DNA from: Adenophora triphylla var. japonica
Lineage: Eukaryota > Streptophyta > Magnoliopsida > Asterales > Campanulaceae
DNA: 64,000 nucleotides
Direction: 5' to 3'
Assembly (NCBI GenBank): GCA_022495995.1
Contig: JAFEMH010002518.1
Coordinates: 248,001-312,000, forward strand
The notes under the pieces are model-generated. The model saw only the letters and a list, made by a program, of their open reading frames with translations. It had not been told where the DNA came from and did no database searches. The translations under genes and the position numbers were made by a program. The stretch's first letter is position 1; every line of letters starts with the position of its first letter. Below, in pieces: positions 1 to 10,790 of this stretch.

Positions 1-353
1 GATAATGAGGATATGGTGGTACCTCTGGCTGAGATAATAAGGATGTGGTGGTGCCTCTGGCTGAAATGATGAGGACGTGGTGGTGCCTCTGCTGAAATGA
101 TGAGGACGTGGTGGCGCCTCAGCTGATATGATGAGAATGTGGTGGCGCCTCTGCTGAGATGATGAGGACGTGGTGGCGTCTCTGCTGAGATGATGAGGAC
201 GTGGTGGCACCTCTACTGAAATGATGAGGACGTGGTGGCGCCTCTGCAGAAATGATGAGGACGTGGTAGCGCCTCTGCTAAGATGATGAGGGCGTGGTGG
301 CGCTTCTACTGAAATGATGAGGACGTGGTGGCGGCTCTGCTGAGATGATGAGG
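1..353. repeat. 31-bp minisatellite
   Basis: About eleven direct copies of a 31-bp unit run from the window edge; the core of each is GATGAGGACGTGGTGGCGCC with a few substitutions per copy. The unit length is not a multiple of three, so the array is not one open frame. It sits just upstream of an acidic peptide-coding stretch (354-547), so it probably arose by slippage in the acidic 3' part of the antisense PMD gene of Tat-1. Confidence 0.85.
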
Positions 354-547
354 ACGCCGCAGGTGCTGGCCAGGAGAGGAGGGATGGCTCGTCTTCTTTT
401 TCCTCCTTCGTTCTTACTTCTGCAGACTTCTCGGAGTATCCGATCGTGGAAGGTGCTGAGCTCACCGAGAATGATGAGGTGGCTGGCGGAGGCACCGAGA
501 TGCGGGAGTCTTTACCAGGCAGTGGTGCCGATGACTCAAAGTAGGAC
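354..547 (+). pseudogene. 3' end of the Tat-1 antisense PMD gene (fragment)
   Basis: A plus-strand frame reads through a Ser- and Glu-rich tail (with SADFSEYPIVEGAELTENDE) and ends DDSK-stop at 545-547. Position and composition match the acidic, Ser-rich C-termini of the PMD genes of Tat-2 (20628) and Tat-3 (29516), and like them it is followed by a DUF7745-like gene on the same strand. The PMD core lies off the left edge, so the assignment rests on gene order and composition, not on domain similarity. No function should be read into this piece. Confidence 0.45.
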
Positions 548-740
548 TCTTTTTTTTCTTTTCTGTGCATGTTTGTGAGGAGAGCAACAAAATATTTGTA
601 TTTATATACGCAATGTTTTCACATGTAATGAACTCTTTTATTTGCACTTTATTGTTGATAACTTAGGAGTTGTTTCTACTTCATTTTTTTGTGTTTTGTG
701 CATGTCACATGAGCTTGAAATGGTTGTGGTATATGGGGGT

Positions 741-2853
741 TGAGGCAGCTTTGGCAGGTTCATGAGCGACGGCGGGAGTGACGTTCTCATGGGGCATTTT
801 TGCTTTGTGCGTGATAGCCACTCTTTTCATGGTTAGCTCCCTCGGGATATGTCACAGCGCTTTATTGGATGTGGTAGGCTACTGCTGAGCGGGATAGGAT
901 ATCGATTATTTGGTTTTGGGGGAACCTTCCACGGTGTAGACCGTCTAGCGATGGGGGACCGATTCATGCGCAGATGAAGCCCCACTTTGCTTGCTTTATG
1001 GTTGAAAGAGAGAGACTTCAAGCTATGCTTGTGCTTCCGACATCTTTTAGTTTGTGGACATTAGCTCGGGGACCTTTGGTCTTGGAGTCAGACCAGTCTG
1101 CTTGGGAGAGGTGGATGGCTCGACTTGGCACGCATCACATCCATTGGTGGGTTCCTAATTGGAGGATTGAGACTAGGAGGGCCTTTCAGGATAGCTACTA
1201 TGTTTTTCGGGTTCTGGGGTTGTCTTGATCCTCTTTCTACATCTGGTCGCTCTTTTCTCGACAGTTTGGGATGAGGCAGGAGCCTTTGCTAGGCTGGAGC
1301 GACATTGCCACCAAGGAGGTAGCTTCTTTCTCTATGACAGATCTAGATGCTTTCCTTTTCTTTCTGAGGGTATAGAAGTATTCCGCCTTCTCTCCTGTCG
1401 TACTCCTTAGACGCTAGGAGAGTGTTGTTCTGACCACCGAATACCTGGATTGGTACGAGCAGCATCTTGGGCAGACCCAAGTGATTTTGGGGAGTAGGTG
1501 CGAGGCGATTCTGGGGCAAGATTGCCGTCTCAGCTACAGCCTTAAGAGTGCGGAAGCTTGGGCTAACCCTCAGGATGTCACGGGAGACGCTTTGTTTGAC
1601 TACGAGACTAGAGTTGACCGATTGACCGAGAGAGGTCCCCTTTTAGAGACTCGCAGGGAAGTGTAGACACCCCATTCTGAACCTATCGTAGCAGAGTTAT
1701 ATCACTCTAAGTCTCTCATTCAATTTTAGAGTAGAAATCCACCATTTCGTCATGTTTCGTTAAGTTTTGACTAACAGGCATTAGTTTGGACTAAACTGCA
1801 TACGAAATAACAAGGGGAGGACAAATCTATCTTTTGTAAAGCCTTGTCCCGTGCGGGACATGGCGTGTCTCGCGCGATACTACCCCTCTGCAGGAGGGGG
1901 AGATTCCCTTCCCTTGTCGATTTCAACCTCTTTTCTTGATAAACTCTTATCCAATCCGGATCTCTACTAATTTTAGAGATCTGGAACCTTCTTTAGGAGA
2001 TATCCTAAATATCTTGAGTCTCCTAAACTTGGTGACCAAGTAAATCAACCCCTATAAATACTGGATGACTTTCAGTATTTCAGAGGACGGAGGATGGACA
2101 AAAGATTGAGGTCCCGATCCGAGACACAACTCACACACGATTTGCTGGTTTCTCTCCTTGAAAGACTCCTACAAATCACTCTAAAACAACACACAAATTC
2201 GTCCATCAACCTTGTTGATCGACGAACATCAAGGTTCAAGCCTAGAATCAAGGCGAAACTCTGTCCAAATCACTTCTCAACCTAAAGATAATCTTCCTTT
2301 CTTCTTTATCTATTCTAATTGATATTTAGAGTGGTATAAGCATATCAAATCTGGGATCGGCCTAGAGCCTCTTCAAATCATGGAGATGGTCTCGAAGCAA
2401 TTGATCCCATATTCTGTTTAATCTAATTAAATGGATGTTTTTCTTCATTTTTTTTCTAAAAGAACTAATTATTTAAAACCACCTTAAGCAAGACCGATCT
2501 TTGGATTGGGTAGATGAGGTGCTCCCTGACCTTCCAAATCCATCACTTAAGCCCCGAACCCAAGATCTCTTAAATGGGTTTTTCTATATTTCCTCATAAT
2601 AATATAGGTGGTGACTCAAAACAAATAAATAAAAAGAGGAGAAATTTCGCAATTGCTACAGGAAGAGATCCGAGCCGAGGCACAGGCGAATGAAACTCTG
2701 AGAGCAACTGGATTCCTAACACGACAGGGAGGACTCCTGATCTCAGAATGAGGGAGACAAAGCTCGCTCATGTGGAACAAAGGAAGACTCGACGGGGATG
2801 ATGGATGAAAGGGAAGAATGGCGAAGGGATAAGCGTGAGTGGCGCGGAATGAC
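741..2853 (+). pseudogene. DUF7745-like antisense gene of Tat-1 (broken, interrupted by a solo LTR)
   Basis: Shifted plus-strand frames preserve the second half of the same protein family seen at 18517-20095 (minus) and 29988-31527 (plus). Recognisable blocks are GGTFHGVDRLA (about 920-955), the WMARLGTHHIHWWVPNWRIE block (about 1110-1170), EYLDWYEQHLG (about 1440-1475) and a charged, coiled-coil-like tail. The first 190 or so residues are missing. A solo LTR splits the tail at 1661/2661; without the LTR and one copy of its GGAAG duplication the frame continues from TRRE into IRAEAQANETLRATG. The 3' end near KYPIIVIADT aligns with the gene end of Tat-3. The family is known from plant genomes, often beside retrotransposons; its biochemical role is unknown to me. 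Confidence 0.7.
1662..2660 (+). mobile_element. solo LTR A (Ty3/gypsy, Tat-like)
   Basis: It begins TGTAGACACC, a common start of plant gypsy LTRs, ends CTACA, and is flanked by the perfect duplication GGAAG (1657-1661 and 2661-2665). It contains a TATA box (TATAAATA, 2053-2060) and, upstream, two CG-rich palindromes: GTCCCGTGCGGGAC (1846-1859) and TCGCGCGA (1870-1877). Near its end is TGGTGACTC (2609-2617), the place where the other LTRs here carry a copy of their primer-binding site. No internal region remains, so this is the product of LTR-LTR recombination. It shares the block around ACTTGGTGACCAAGT and CCTATAAATA with the LTR at 60609-63254. Confidence 0.9.
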
Positions 2854-3113
2854 CTTCTGAAATTCTAAGTATCCCATCATTGTCATTGCAGACACATTAA
2901 TTGTTAAATGTATTAAGTTTTCTTTTAGCATGTTGTAAGTTTGAGAGCAAACCGTGCTTGAACTCATCAAGAAGTGTTTTAACTGTAATGATTTGTGTTT
3001 TGCTTTTAAAGCTTTATCGAGATATAAAGTCTCTTGCTTGCTTCTTGTCCGAGCCTTGATGGCATCCAATTTTTGGAATTTTGTGTGTTTTAGACCGAAC
3101 CAATGAAGGCTGC

Positions 3114-3152
3114 CTACGTTCCCCTTGGTCTGAGGGGCTCAGTTCTTCGTAG
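3114..3152 (+). other. conserved hairpin A, Tat-1 copy 1
   Basis: Outer stem CTACG/CGTAG and inner stem CCCCTT/GAGGGG, introduced by GACCGAACC and followed by TTC. It lies downstream of the DUF7745-like gene. The same arrangement occurs at 3789, 8516, 18264, 24345, 24616 and 31728. Confidence 0.7.
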
Positions 3153-3219
3153 TTCAACCTTCTTTTAGTGAGAGAAGGGGATACAGAGAAGGGGGAGAAT
3201 GGTGCAACCCTGATTTTGC

Positions 3220-3250
3220 CTAGACTGCCCTTTTTGGGTTTTCAATCTAG
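3220..3250 (+). other. conserved hairpin B, Tat-1
   Basis: CTAGACTG pairs with CAATCTAG around an inner CCC-TTTTT-GGG. Relative to Tat-2 and Tat-3 (CTAGG/CCTAG) the fifth pair is changed on both sides, to A-T, so the stem is preserved by a double substitution. It lies between the antisense gene end and the pol remnant. Confidence 0.65.
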
Positions 3251-4231
3251 CTGGGTATGTTCTTCAACACCTTTGTATTTTTTTTAATTAGTCAACCAAC
3301 AATGTGAAAGTAATGACTTGTAATGTACACTCTCAAGGGCGTATATATTATTTTTGAAAAGGTGGGAACTGGTCCCCTTTTGTGTGAATGCCTTATTTGA
3401 TGTAGTCACAAAAAATATGCTTTTGGGTTTGAATCTTTTGAGAGAGTATGAGCACTGAAAAGCTTGTAAAAGTGTATGGAAGCCATATCTGACAGAAAAT
3501 CAGTGTTTAGATCTATTTTTCCTTTTTTGTAGAAAAAGAAGATTTGTAAAGACATCTGAAAACTTGATTTGTTCACAATGATCACATGTTTGCTTAAAAC
3601 CCTTTGTTGATGTTCGGGTTATTCAACAATTAAACTTGATATGCTTGATTAATCATCAGGATAAAGTCAACCGATACCAATGATCGAGTTGGATCAGGTG
3701 TGAGAGAAGGTTTGTGTATAGGAGAGGTCATTGGTGAGACAAGATTTGCAGATTTGTATGTGTTTATGACCGGACCATTTATGGTTGCCTACGTTCCCCT
3801 TAAGACAAGGAGCTCAGGTCGACGTAGTTCGGGGGAACCGTGTTTGGCTTTGGGTCAAAGGCATGAATATTTGTGCGGCCTTTGGCGAAAAGGCTCGGAC
3901 GGAAGGTTGGATGATGAGGCATGGGCCTTGAGGTGATTCCTCGATAAGCCATTTTTTACGAAAACTTCAATGATTCCATTGCTTCTTGATTGTTGCTCTC
4001 ACAGGAAGAGAAAGAATTTGAATATAGCTTAAGGACTTATGATGCTTTTGCCTTTGCCTTCCTGCATTTGAGCTTCTGACTAGCAGTGCTGGGTCCTTGG
4101 CTCTTTTTTTTAAGACCCTGCTTGAACTTGCTTGATGCACATGAGGGGGAAGGAAAAGTCCCTAGCTTGTTGTTGACATGAGAGCAATCATTTAATGATG
4201 TCAATGTCATCGTTGACTTGGTCAAGGTGAT
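3251..4231. other. no gene recognised; AT-rich spacer with one more hairpin A
   Basis: No supported coding frame. The only recognisable item is a second hairpin A of Tat-1 at 3789-3827 (CTACG, inner CCCCTT/AAGGAG, CGTAG), again preceded by a GACCGGACC-type block. The integrase, RNase H and RT that belong here in Tat-3 are absent. Confidence 0.6.
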
Positions 4232-4556
4232 GGTAGGGATGTGATTTTGGAAAGTGTATGGCTTGATGGAGGCCTTTGTGTGGGGGTATGGTAAGGTGTA
4301 TGGGGAGCTATCGATTGACTTTCTCATACCAGTTTATCAAAGCATTAATCCTTTGGGGAATTATTTGTTGAGCAATACAAGTGATCATATAGAACAAAAC
4401 CCTTTCATTAAATTTAATGTGTGGTGCAAAATAATGTCTCAAGTCTAGCAAGAAAAGAAAGAAAACTCGCGTAATTAAAGACTTAACTACAATGTCCGAT
4501 GAGGACTTGATTGAATGAGAAAAGTACTAGAACCTACGAGGTTTGACTGTATAATT
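4232..4556 (+). repeat. left arm of a long-range inverted repeat (with 63690-64000)
   Basis: The stretch beginning near TTTTGGAAAGTGTATGGCTT matches, in reverse complement, the sequence from about 63690 to the right window edge, with scattered substitutions. It contains no supported gene. The second copy implies another Tat-like element at the right edge. Confidence 0.8.
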
Positions 4557-4629
4557 TATTTTTATTTTTTTAGAGTTAGAGGGGGGAGAAGAAGACTCGA
4601 TATTCTTTGGGCGAAGTATCGACGGAGAA

Positions 4630-4960
4630 TTCTCCAATTTGCGTCTCTGTAGGCTCTTCAATAGTCCCCAAATTCATTGGTTAGAACCTTCTTGGAAGCT
4701 TGGGCTCGGTTTTCCTCTCGTTTGACAACATGCTTAAAGATTTGTTTGTTTAATGTGTCTGTGTCTTTATCAAGTGAATTGTTATTAACTGTTTTTGATT
4801 TGTTAGTTATTTTATCATTTGTTAAAGATGCAATGAGGGGATACTCGGAAAGGTCGAATTTTTTATTCAAAGCATAAGGAAACTGAGTTTTTGCTACAAA
4901 CACATAATCTTTAGGCGTAAGGCCGTCATACGACTCGAGAGACTCAAACTTAAACATGAC
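4630..4960 (-). pseudogene. Tat-1 pre-RT linker remnant
   Basis: The minus-strand frame (4658-4957) carries GLTPKDY, LSEYPLIASLTNDK, a Thr/Asn/Asp-rich stretch and VKREENRAQASKKVLT. These correspond in order to the segment just ahead of RT in Tat-2 (15740-16020) and Tat-3 (35230-35420). The frame stops where RT should begin, and no RT motif is found further on. It marks a deletion of RT, RNase H and integrase in Tat-1. Confidence 0.7.
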
Positions 4961-5159
4961 AGACTCAGGAATTTTTTTTCGAAGCTAGACTCTAGGAGAC
5001 GAGGGGTTAGTCCAAGCTTCTCGACCTATCTCTTCTTGCTGGCTGTAGGTCCACGTTTGTGAAAGTTATGCCGTTTTTGACACTGCCACTTGCTCGGCCT
5101 GTCTCGAACCGCCTTATCTCCTGGGACCGCGGGGGCGTTCCAACTTTCCCTCTTCGATT

Positions 5160-6390
5160 AAGCTTTAGACCACTTTCTTCAACACGAAGAAATAGTCGGT
5201 TGTGTGGCTGGGGTAGTTGTGAAAAGCACACCATTTACTTATATCCAGCTTAGGGTTAAGATTTTTTGGCGGGTAATTTCCAAGGGGCTTGAGAATGTTC
5301 CGCTTTACTAGTGTCTCGAGGACTTTGTTATAGGGCATCCCGAGATCATTAAGAGGCTGGAAGCGTTTCTCTTAAGGAGGACCATTATTCATTGGGGACC
5401 GGTTCTGAATGTAGTGAACTGCTCTGGTAACCTCTTTCTTCTTGTTTGGAGGTGTTTGGTAACCTTTTTCCTTTTGCCTGAGGACATTCTTCCCTTGCAT
5501 CTCCTTTGCATGTTCTACCAACCAAGCCATATAGGGGTCTTTAGGCAGGGTTAGGTTTCCGGTTTCCAGAGATGGAGGCGTATTTGTTTTTGGAATCATC
5601 ATTCGGGAATCCTGGGGAGGCAAGTCGGTGTATGCCTGTCCATACCCTTGATTACCAAGACCGAAGCCGGGGGAACAATTATCTAGGCCATGCTTGATCG
5701 TGTTTGGAAACTGAGGGAATGTTTCATGAGCCCCGAGAGGCAGTCTGGCAAGTGGCAGGTTTGAAACATCGGGGTATCTGCTTGGTATGTCCGTCCCTGG
5801 CAGGCATTGTGACTTCAAGGTGTAGCTTTGGGGCTCATAAGGAGGCACATGATTGAATCCCAGTGGATATTGAGAGGCGTTAGGATCCGAGGGAGCGGGC
5901 CCATAAGTGTGCTGGTGATATTGAGTTTGCGGAGCGGGGCCAAAAAACTGATTGTGCCGAGGTTGGAAAATCGGAGCTGCTTGACTGAGGCTCGAATGGA
6001 GCTTTGAGCGGGAAATGCTTTGCATTGCTAGGTTCCTGTAGCTTTGTGAAGGAGGGACTTGTTGGTAATTCTGAGAAACTGCGAGAGCAGTCACGTCTTC
6101 GTCTTTTATGAAAGTCCCATCCGGTTGGGGGACTGCAAATGTTCCAAGATGACGCATGGCATCTTTGATCCAAGCCTACTGCTCTTCTTGGCATTTCTCA
6201 AGAGCCTTGAGAGCTTGAAATACTTCTTCCATTGTTTGGGGATTTCCCTGGGGCGGAGTCCATTCCCTTCACTATTATATGTCGACCCTATCATTGGAGA
6301 ATAACGGACAGTTTGAACAGCTGAATCGGAAGGACTGTTAGACCTTGTGTCCTCAATGTTAAAAAGATGACACCCGGAGACTCTCAACCA
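5160..6390 (-). pseudogene. Tat-1 gag-like region with nucleocapsid finger
   Basis: On the minus strand, a 261-residue frame (5372-6157) is rich in Pro, Gln, Tyr and Ser, typical of a Tat gag linker, and lies downstream of a short helical stretch (FQALKALEKCQEEQ, about 6170-6230). After one stop the same reading continues (5160-5371) as a zinc-knuckle-like segment, CAFHNYPSHTT...LKK, where the last Cys of the finger is Tyr. Tat-4 has the intact counterpart (CRFHQYPGHTTNAC). I see no capsid-type core with the usual Trp/Phe pattern. It is a decayed gag: the structural role is known for the family, not testable for this copy. Confidence 0.6.
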
Positions 6391-6484
6391 CTCTCAGTTC
6401 GCTGGAGGGGTGAAAGGCAAGGTTTAGTCTCAGGAGGGCCTTTTGGATGAAGGGGGAAAGCTCATGCGACATGCAGTTTCCTTT

Positions 6485-6739
6485 TTATTGTTTTTTTTGT
6501 TGTTTTAGTTTACTTAAAACATGTTTTCTAGGAATCCTAAATGGTTGGAAAAAATTGATCTTCTTTTTCGCTACTATTTCTAGATCCTGGGTCAGTGGAA
6601 TCCGCACTACGGCTATAAGCCCCTCATTTTGCACCTGTATTTCTACTTCCCAGGGTAGACATCCACGGGCGAGGGTCCTATAGGGCAAGTGATTTCCACC
6701 GACCAAAATAGAAATGAACCTAAAGACCGAGCCTGTCAT
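6485..6739 (-). CDS. conserved leader ORF of Tat-1
   Basis: An 84-residue frame with an ATG start at 6739, located between the primer-binding site and gag. Its core LPYRTLARGCLPWEVEIQV recurs with changes in Tat-2 (12113-12303, plus) and Tat-3 (38230-38420, minus, with a frameshift). Conservation of the same reading in three diverged elements suggests a protein or a gag N-terminus rather than untranslated leader. No known domain is recognised. Confidence 0.5.
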   Translation of the reverse strand: MTGSVFRFISILVGGNHLPYRTLARGCLPWEVEIQVQNEGLIAVVRIPLTQDLEIVAKKKINFFQPFRIPRKHVLSKLKQQKKQ

Positions 6740-7519
6740 GTCCGTTTAATGCTTCCGCCATTTGAATAGTGAACGAAGCCAATACCTAAGTCAAGATCGG
6801 GTCAAGAATTGGGCATGACCTCTCTTTACCTTGCTTGCGTAAGGGATCAATAACTTTAGGTTTTGGCTAGGTCATATTGTCATGGATGACGCATTAAAGG
6901 CTTGATGACATTGTGTCATGTGGGCATAGACGTATATCCGGTACGGACCATTGTCTAAGTTAACACTAAAAATCAAGATTGCGTCAAGATTTTAGCATGA
7001 CCTTTTATCGTCTTGCTCTCTCAAGAGATCTTGATTTCTAGGCTTTTGACTCAGATAATGGCCGACATAGGATATGTATCCAGGCTTTAAGACGTGGACT
7101 GGGTCAAAAACCAACCGAGTCTTTGGACAAAGTGTGACACAAAAGTCCATGGTTGACACTGGCTAGGATGGGTAGTTTGGAATGATCCCGTGCGTGCAAG
7201 AAAGGCATAGGAACACCAATCGAACTGCATCTGAGTCCATCCCGGGTTTGAGGTTGTAGTGTGCACTGTACAAGATAAGAGTGCACGTAGAGTGCGGTCA
7301 CTAAAATTCATTTTCTGAGTAAAATTGAATGTTTTGCAGAATGTATTTTAAAAGTATGTACACAGATGATGCATTTTTTTGTATTTTTTGAATAAGCAAA
7401 AAAAGTAAAGCACATTCACACATACACAACAGTTAAAGAAAGGGTAAAATGAAAGTTTGACCCTCATCATTGTTTTAAAAATCTTTTTGTTTTTGTTTAA
7501 AAGTTTTTAAAACAAAATT
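6740..7519. other. Tat-1 untranslated leader
   Basis: No gene. The blocks around 7087-7290 (GACCCAGTC-type sequence and TGCAC repeats) resemble the leaders of Tat-2 (11400-11640) and Tat-3 (38800-39000), which supports the order LTR, primer site, leader, gag on the minus strand. Confidence 0.6.
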
Positions 7520-7538
7520 ATCCCCATCGGAGTTGCCA
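7520..7538 (-). other. degenerate primer-binding site, Tat-1
   Basis: Complement of TGGCGACTCCGCTGGGGAC with about three mismatches, lying next to the inner end of the 5' LTR. In intact elements this site binds the 3' end of a tRNA, most likely tRNA-Arg. Confidence 0.65.
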
Positions 7539-8515
7539 ACTAAAATTACCCGATTCGGCGCGCGGGCGGCATCTCGCGTTGGGACGGCTGTTGCAGCTTT
7601 TCGTTTTTGTAGAGTCACCACACCATTTTGATTATGCCCAAAACATTGAGAAAAGGCTGTTTTTGTTTATTTTGTTGTGTGATGAGATTTTGAGTTCGGA
7701 GGTCAGGTTACACCTCGAAAAGAGATATTTTGAATTGATCCGAGTCGCCTCGTATACACGAGTCTTTCGGTACCCTTTTCTTTAAATGTTGTGTGTGTGT
7801 GTGTGATTTTACATAAAATGCATTAAGTAAATAATTGAAAGACAGTGCGGGAATATTAGTAAAGCGCTATCACCGTCAGACCTCCATAGTGCAATGGAAG
7901 GTCTTGTGAAATCGTTTGTACGGTTTGGGTCTGCGTGAAGAGTAAATATTGACTACATTGTAAGCAGTAAATTTAAAGCAGTGTTTAAATGTGCGGAAGG
8001 AGAACTCACCAACGTTGGTTAGGTTCTATCTTCCTAGGGTTTGAGGGAGGAATGTGTTTGGCTGAGGGTTTTTAAAGAGAAGAGAGGTTTTGCCCTCACT
8101 AATGGCAAAATCTCCCATAATTAACTCTCGGTATCACACTCGGGATTTCTAAAGATGAGAGAAATTCTGCACTCACTCGGGCAGAACCTCCCCTAATTAG
8201 CACTCGTTCACACTCGTTAGGACTGGCGGGTTTGAACCGGTTTGAGTCGTTTGGGTGTTTGGAGTTTGGTTGGGGATGAATAGGGTTTGTGGGACGTCGT
8301 GAGGTCGATCGGAACGGACCGGGATCGCCTTGGGAGGGCTCAGAGCGCCTCGGGAGGCCTCGGAACGACTGGAAGAGGCCGAAATGGCTCAGAATGGCTG
8401 CCATAAGTGTCCGTACACACACATCTTGCTTTACACATGTGTCCGTACGGACATGTATGCAAGCTGATGTATTTTTTGCATTTTTGTTGAGGGGCTGGAC
8501 CTAAAGATAGGCTAC

Positions 8516-8551
8516 CTACGTATCCCTAGTGGGAATCAAGCCCTTTCGTAG
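8516..8551 (+). other. hairpin A inside the Tat-1 LTR
   Basis: Outer CTACG/CGTAG with inner stem TCCC/GGGA instead of CCCC/GGGG, then AATCAAGCCC. It shows that the element also occurs in an LTR, not only beside the antisense genes. Confidence 0.6.
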
Positions 8552-8654
8552 TTCAAGATTTACTCGAGATTCCGTTGGCTTTTGGGATTCCGTTGACTTT
8601 GCTGGGGATTTTGTTAGCCTTTGCTGGGGAAAAATCAGACGTATTCTTCGGGGA

Positions 8655-8895
8655 AATCGATCTTACGTTTTACTGCCGGGAATGATTTTTGATGAAAGAT
8701 ACGGGATCCCGTTTCTTTCTCGGGGAGATCGGACTTACGTTTTACTGCCGTCGATGATTTTGATGAAAGATACGGGATTCCGTTATCTTTCTCGGGGAGA
8801 TCGGACTTACGTTTTACTGCTGTCGATGATTTTGATGAAAGATACGGGATCCCGTTATCTTTCTCGGGGAGATCGATCTTACGTTTTACTGCCGT
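8655..8895. repeat. 72-bp tandem repeat in the Tat-1 LTR
   Basis: About 3.3 units, each holding GATCGGACTTACGTTTTACT and GATACGGGAT(C/T)CCGTT; unit starts near 8659, 8727, 8799 and 8871. Because 72 is a multiple of three the array stays open in one frame, which is incidental. Confidence 0.85.
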
Positions 8896-9015
8896 GAAGC
8901 TCTTTTGAAGAGGGGATTAACTTTGGTTAACTTTTGGTTAACTCTGTTAAGTCTAGGATCAAATTGCAGAGTTCCGGATTTTTAAAGGGCAAAAGGGTCA
9001 TTTTGGACCCTTACA

Positions 9016-9069
9016 AACCCATCCGCGCGGATAGGGTTGAGAATCAGATTGGTTTTAATGAGGGCCAAC
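9016..9069 (+). promoter_or_regulatory. promoter fragment of the Tat-3 PMD gene, cut off by Tat-2
   Basis: Contains ATCCGCGCGGATAGGG (9021-9036), matching the motif ahead of the Tat-3 DUF7745-like gene (29852), then a TATA-like TTTTAAT (9053-9059). The last five bases CCAAC (9065-9069) are the left target duplication of Tat-2. The sequence continues logically at 26486, upstream of the PMD start at 26628. Confidence 0.55.
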
Positions 9070-9308
9070 TGTAAGTACCCAAATCTGGCTCATGCCTTCC
9101 GGTTAAATTTCCCGGCAATTTCGATAAGTTTTCCGGTAATTCCCCAGACCTTCCTAGTGTTCCGGAAACATTCCAGAACTGTTTTTAATTAAATAAGGGC
9201 TGAAGGGAATCCTTCCTAATTAAGAAACACGTTTTTCTTAATTAGGAGGGAAGGTTCTAGAATTTGCCACCTTGCATGGTTCTAGAATGCTGAGTCATTG
9301 TGGATAAT

Positions 9309-9381
9309 GCCGCACGGCTGCATTAGCTCGCTGCCCTTAGCCGCACGGCTTCATTAGCCTTATCCAGACTGCCTATAAATA
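9309..9381 (+). promoter_or_regulatory. LTR promoter of Tat-2: paired palindromic motifs plus TATA box
   Basis: CCGCACGGCTGCATTAG and CCGCACGGCTTCATTAG start 31 bp apart (9310, 9341), then TATAAATA at 9374. The same pair with 31-bp spacing occurs upstream of the antisense DUF7745-like gene (20235, 20266) and a variant pair upstream of the antisense PMD gene (23374, 23403). Confidence 0.7.
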
Positions 9382-9699
9382 GAGCCCTCCTCTACCCATT
9401 TAACAATCAACAATCAACACACAAATCACCCACAAACACTCCAAAGACGTGAAGAACACTGCTGGAAGATCCAAGAAGGTGAAGAAGAAGGCCAAGAAGC
9501 TCCCTCCCTCCTCCTTGAAGATCCAAGACCAACCTCTCCTCCTAGCTCCGCCCGACGAAGAAGAAGGAAGCCATTGGTAACCTCGCACGCCCTAACCTCG
9601 CATCCTAATTGCTTTATAAATTGCTCATTGCATTACTTTTATATTGCTTGGGACTTGGTAGATTAAAGATCATATCTTCATATTCCCCCTTCCCCTTTT

Positions 9700-10085
9700 G
9701 CATGCATTAGACATCATTTGTCATAAAAATGTAGTCTTTTCCCATAAAGGTGCATCCTTTGCACCTAAAACCCCCATTTTCAAATAAAAATGTCATCTTT
9801 ATGCATCCTTTGCATATAAAAATCAAATCTTTTCAATCAAAATGCATCATTTGCATCCAAAATCATCTTTCCAAGCATAATTTGCTTTAAAGACCATGTC
9901 TTTACCATAAACTAGCATCATATGCTTTTCAAAATGCAATCTTTATGCATCATTTGCATAATGAATGCCAATTTCAACAAAAATGCATCATTTGCATAAA
10001 AAATCAAATCTTTATGCATCATTTGCAATAAAGATCATTTCTTTAAACTAAGTGCATCATTTGCAACCCAAAAATGTCATCTTTT
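9700..10085. repeat. dispersed GCATCATTTGCA repeats in the LTR
   Basis: Roughly a dozen copies of short units such as ATGCATCATTTGCAT, partly palindromic, alternate with AAATCAAATCTTT and AAAGATCATTTCTTT-like runs. The array is duplicated in the 3' LTR (25410-25800) with few changes. Confidence 0.7.
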
Positions 10086-10790
10086 CATTAAAGTGTCATT
10101 TTTACATACATTTCCCCCATTCCCCCATTAGCAACCTAGGAACGGACCGGTGTAAAAGATCCTATCTTTACATCGTTCCTTCCATTAAAGGTTCCATATT
10201 TCTTTAGAAAGGGACAACCTTGAACCCTATATCTCCAATTATCGCTTAAGAAAGAGTATGAAGCATCTATACGAGCTCGACCGTCTCAAAGCGTAGGATT
10301 GATGGGCTAAGGACCTTTCTTTTCTAAAGAACCTCATCTTTGACCATAAAGAGAGTCATTCTCTCGATCACGCAAGTCCCGAGGGTCCCAAGGTTAAAAT
10401 GCGATGATCACAAGTCACAAGATGAGGGCGGGATCATAATCCCGAACACATAAAAATCCAAGGAATCCCGAGCGACAACCAACAAATGGTTTGTACGTCC
10501 GGAAGACGACTTGAGACATTCCCTCCTTATTTTCAAACACATGCACACAAGAAAGCACGCAAGCAAGCACGATTAATGAAATCATGGGAGACTTGCTCCG
10601 GCAAGGCACCTTGGGTGAACGTCAAACGTTCTTCCCAAGGGGTAACTTAACCTCCGAACCCATAAAACCTTTTTTTCAAAGTTTTGAGGTAATCAAAATG
10701 GCGTGGCGACTCCGTTTTTCAAATTAAACCGGATGTCTTCAAACTCGCGTGAATCCAACAAAAACAAAATTTGGGCACACATTCACAGTT

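Larger units (their letters stand above)
1..9015 (-). mobile_element. Tat-1, partial Ty3/gypsy Tat-lineage element
   Basis: Reading on the minus strand: 5' LTR (about 7540-9015), degenerate primer site (7520-7538), leader, small leader ORF (6485-6739), gag remnants (5160-6390), a pre-RT linker (4630-4960), then no RT, RNase H or integrase. The convergent antisense genes follow (plus strand, 2853 to 1) and run off the window. Protease is missing between the nucleocapsid finger and the pre-RT linker. It is therefore a deleted, non-autonomous copy. The 3' LTR is outside the window, so no target duplication can be tested. Confidence 0.7.
7540..9015 (-). mobile_element. 5' LTR of Tat-1
   Basis: On the minus strand it starts TGTAAGGGTCC (9015). 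The U5 part (7540-7760) shares with other Tat LTRs the blocks GAGTCACCACACCATTTT and GTTCGGAGGTCAGGTTAC. U3 holds a 72-bp tandem repeat (8655-8895), a perfect palindrome GTCCGTACGGAC (8441-8452) with a half copy 32 bp away (8409), and a hairpin A (8516-8551). The inner end has lost the canonical terminal bases. Confidence 0.75.
9070..10787 (+). mobile_element. 5' LTR of Tat-2
   Basis: Starts TGTAAGTACCC, ends CATTCACA. TATA box TATAAATA at 9374-9381; two copies of the promoter motif CCGCACGGCT (9310-9319 and 9341-9350) end about 25 bp upstream. The transcribed part (9700-10080) is crowded with GCATCATTTGCA-type repeats. U5 carries TGGCGACTCCG (10704-10714), an 11-bp copy of the start of the primer-binding site 77 bp further on. 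Confidence 0.95.

Noticed and set aside
462..647. Minus-strand and other short frames of 60-90 codons throughout
   Set aside because: Shadows of conserved frames, of repeats or of T-rich introns; no conservation between element copies.
8529..8897. 122-codon frame as a repeat protein gene
   Set aside because: It is open only because the 72-bp LTR repeat is a multiple of three; no start context or relatives.
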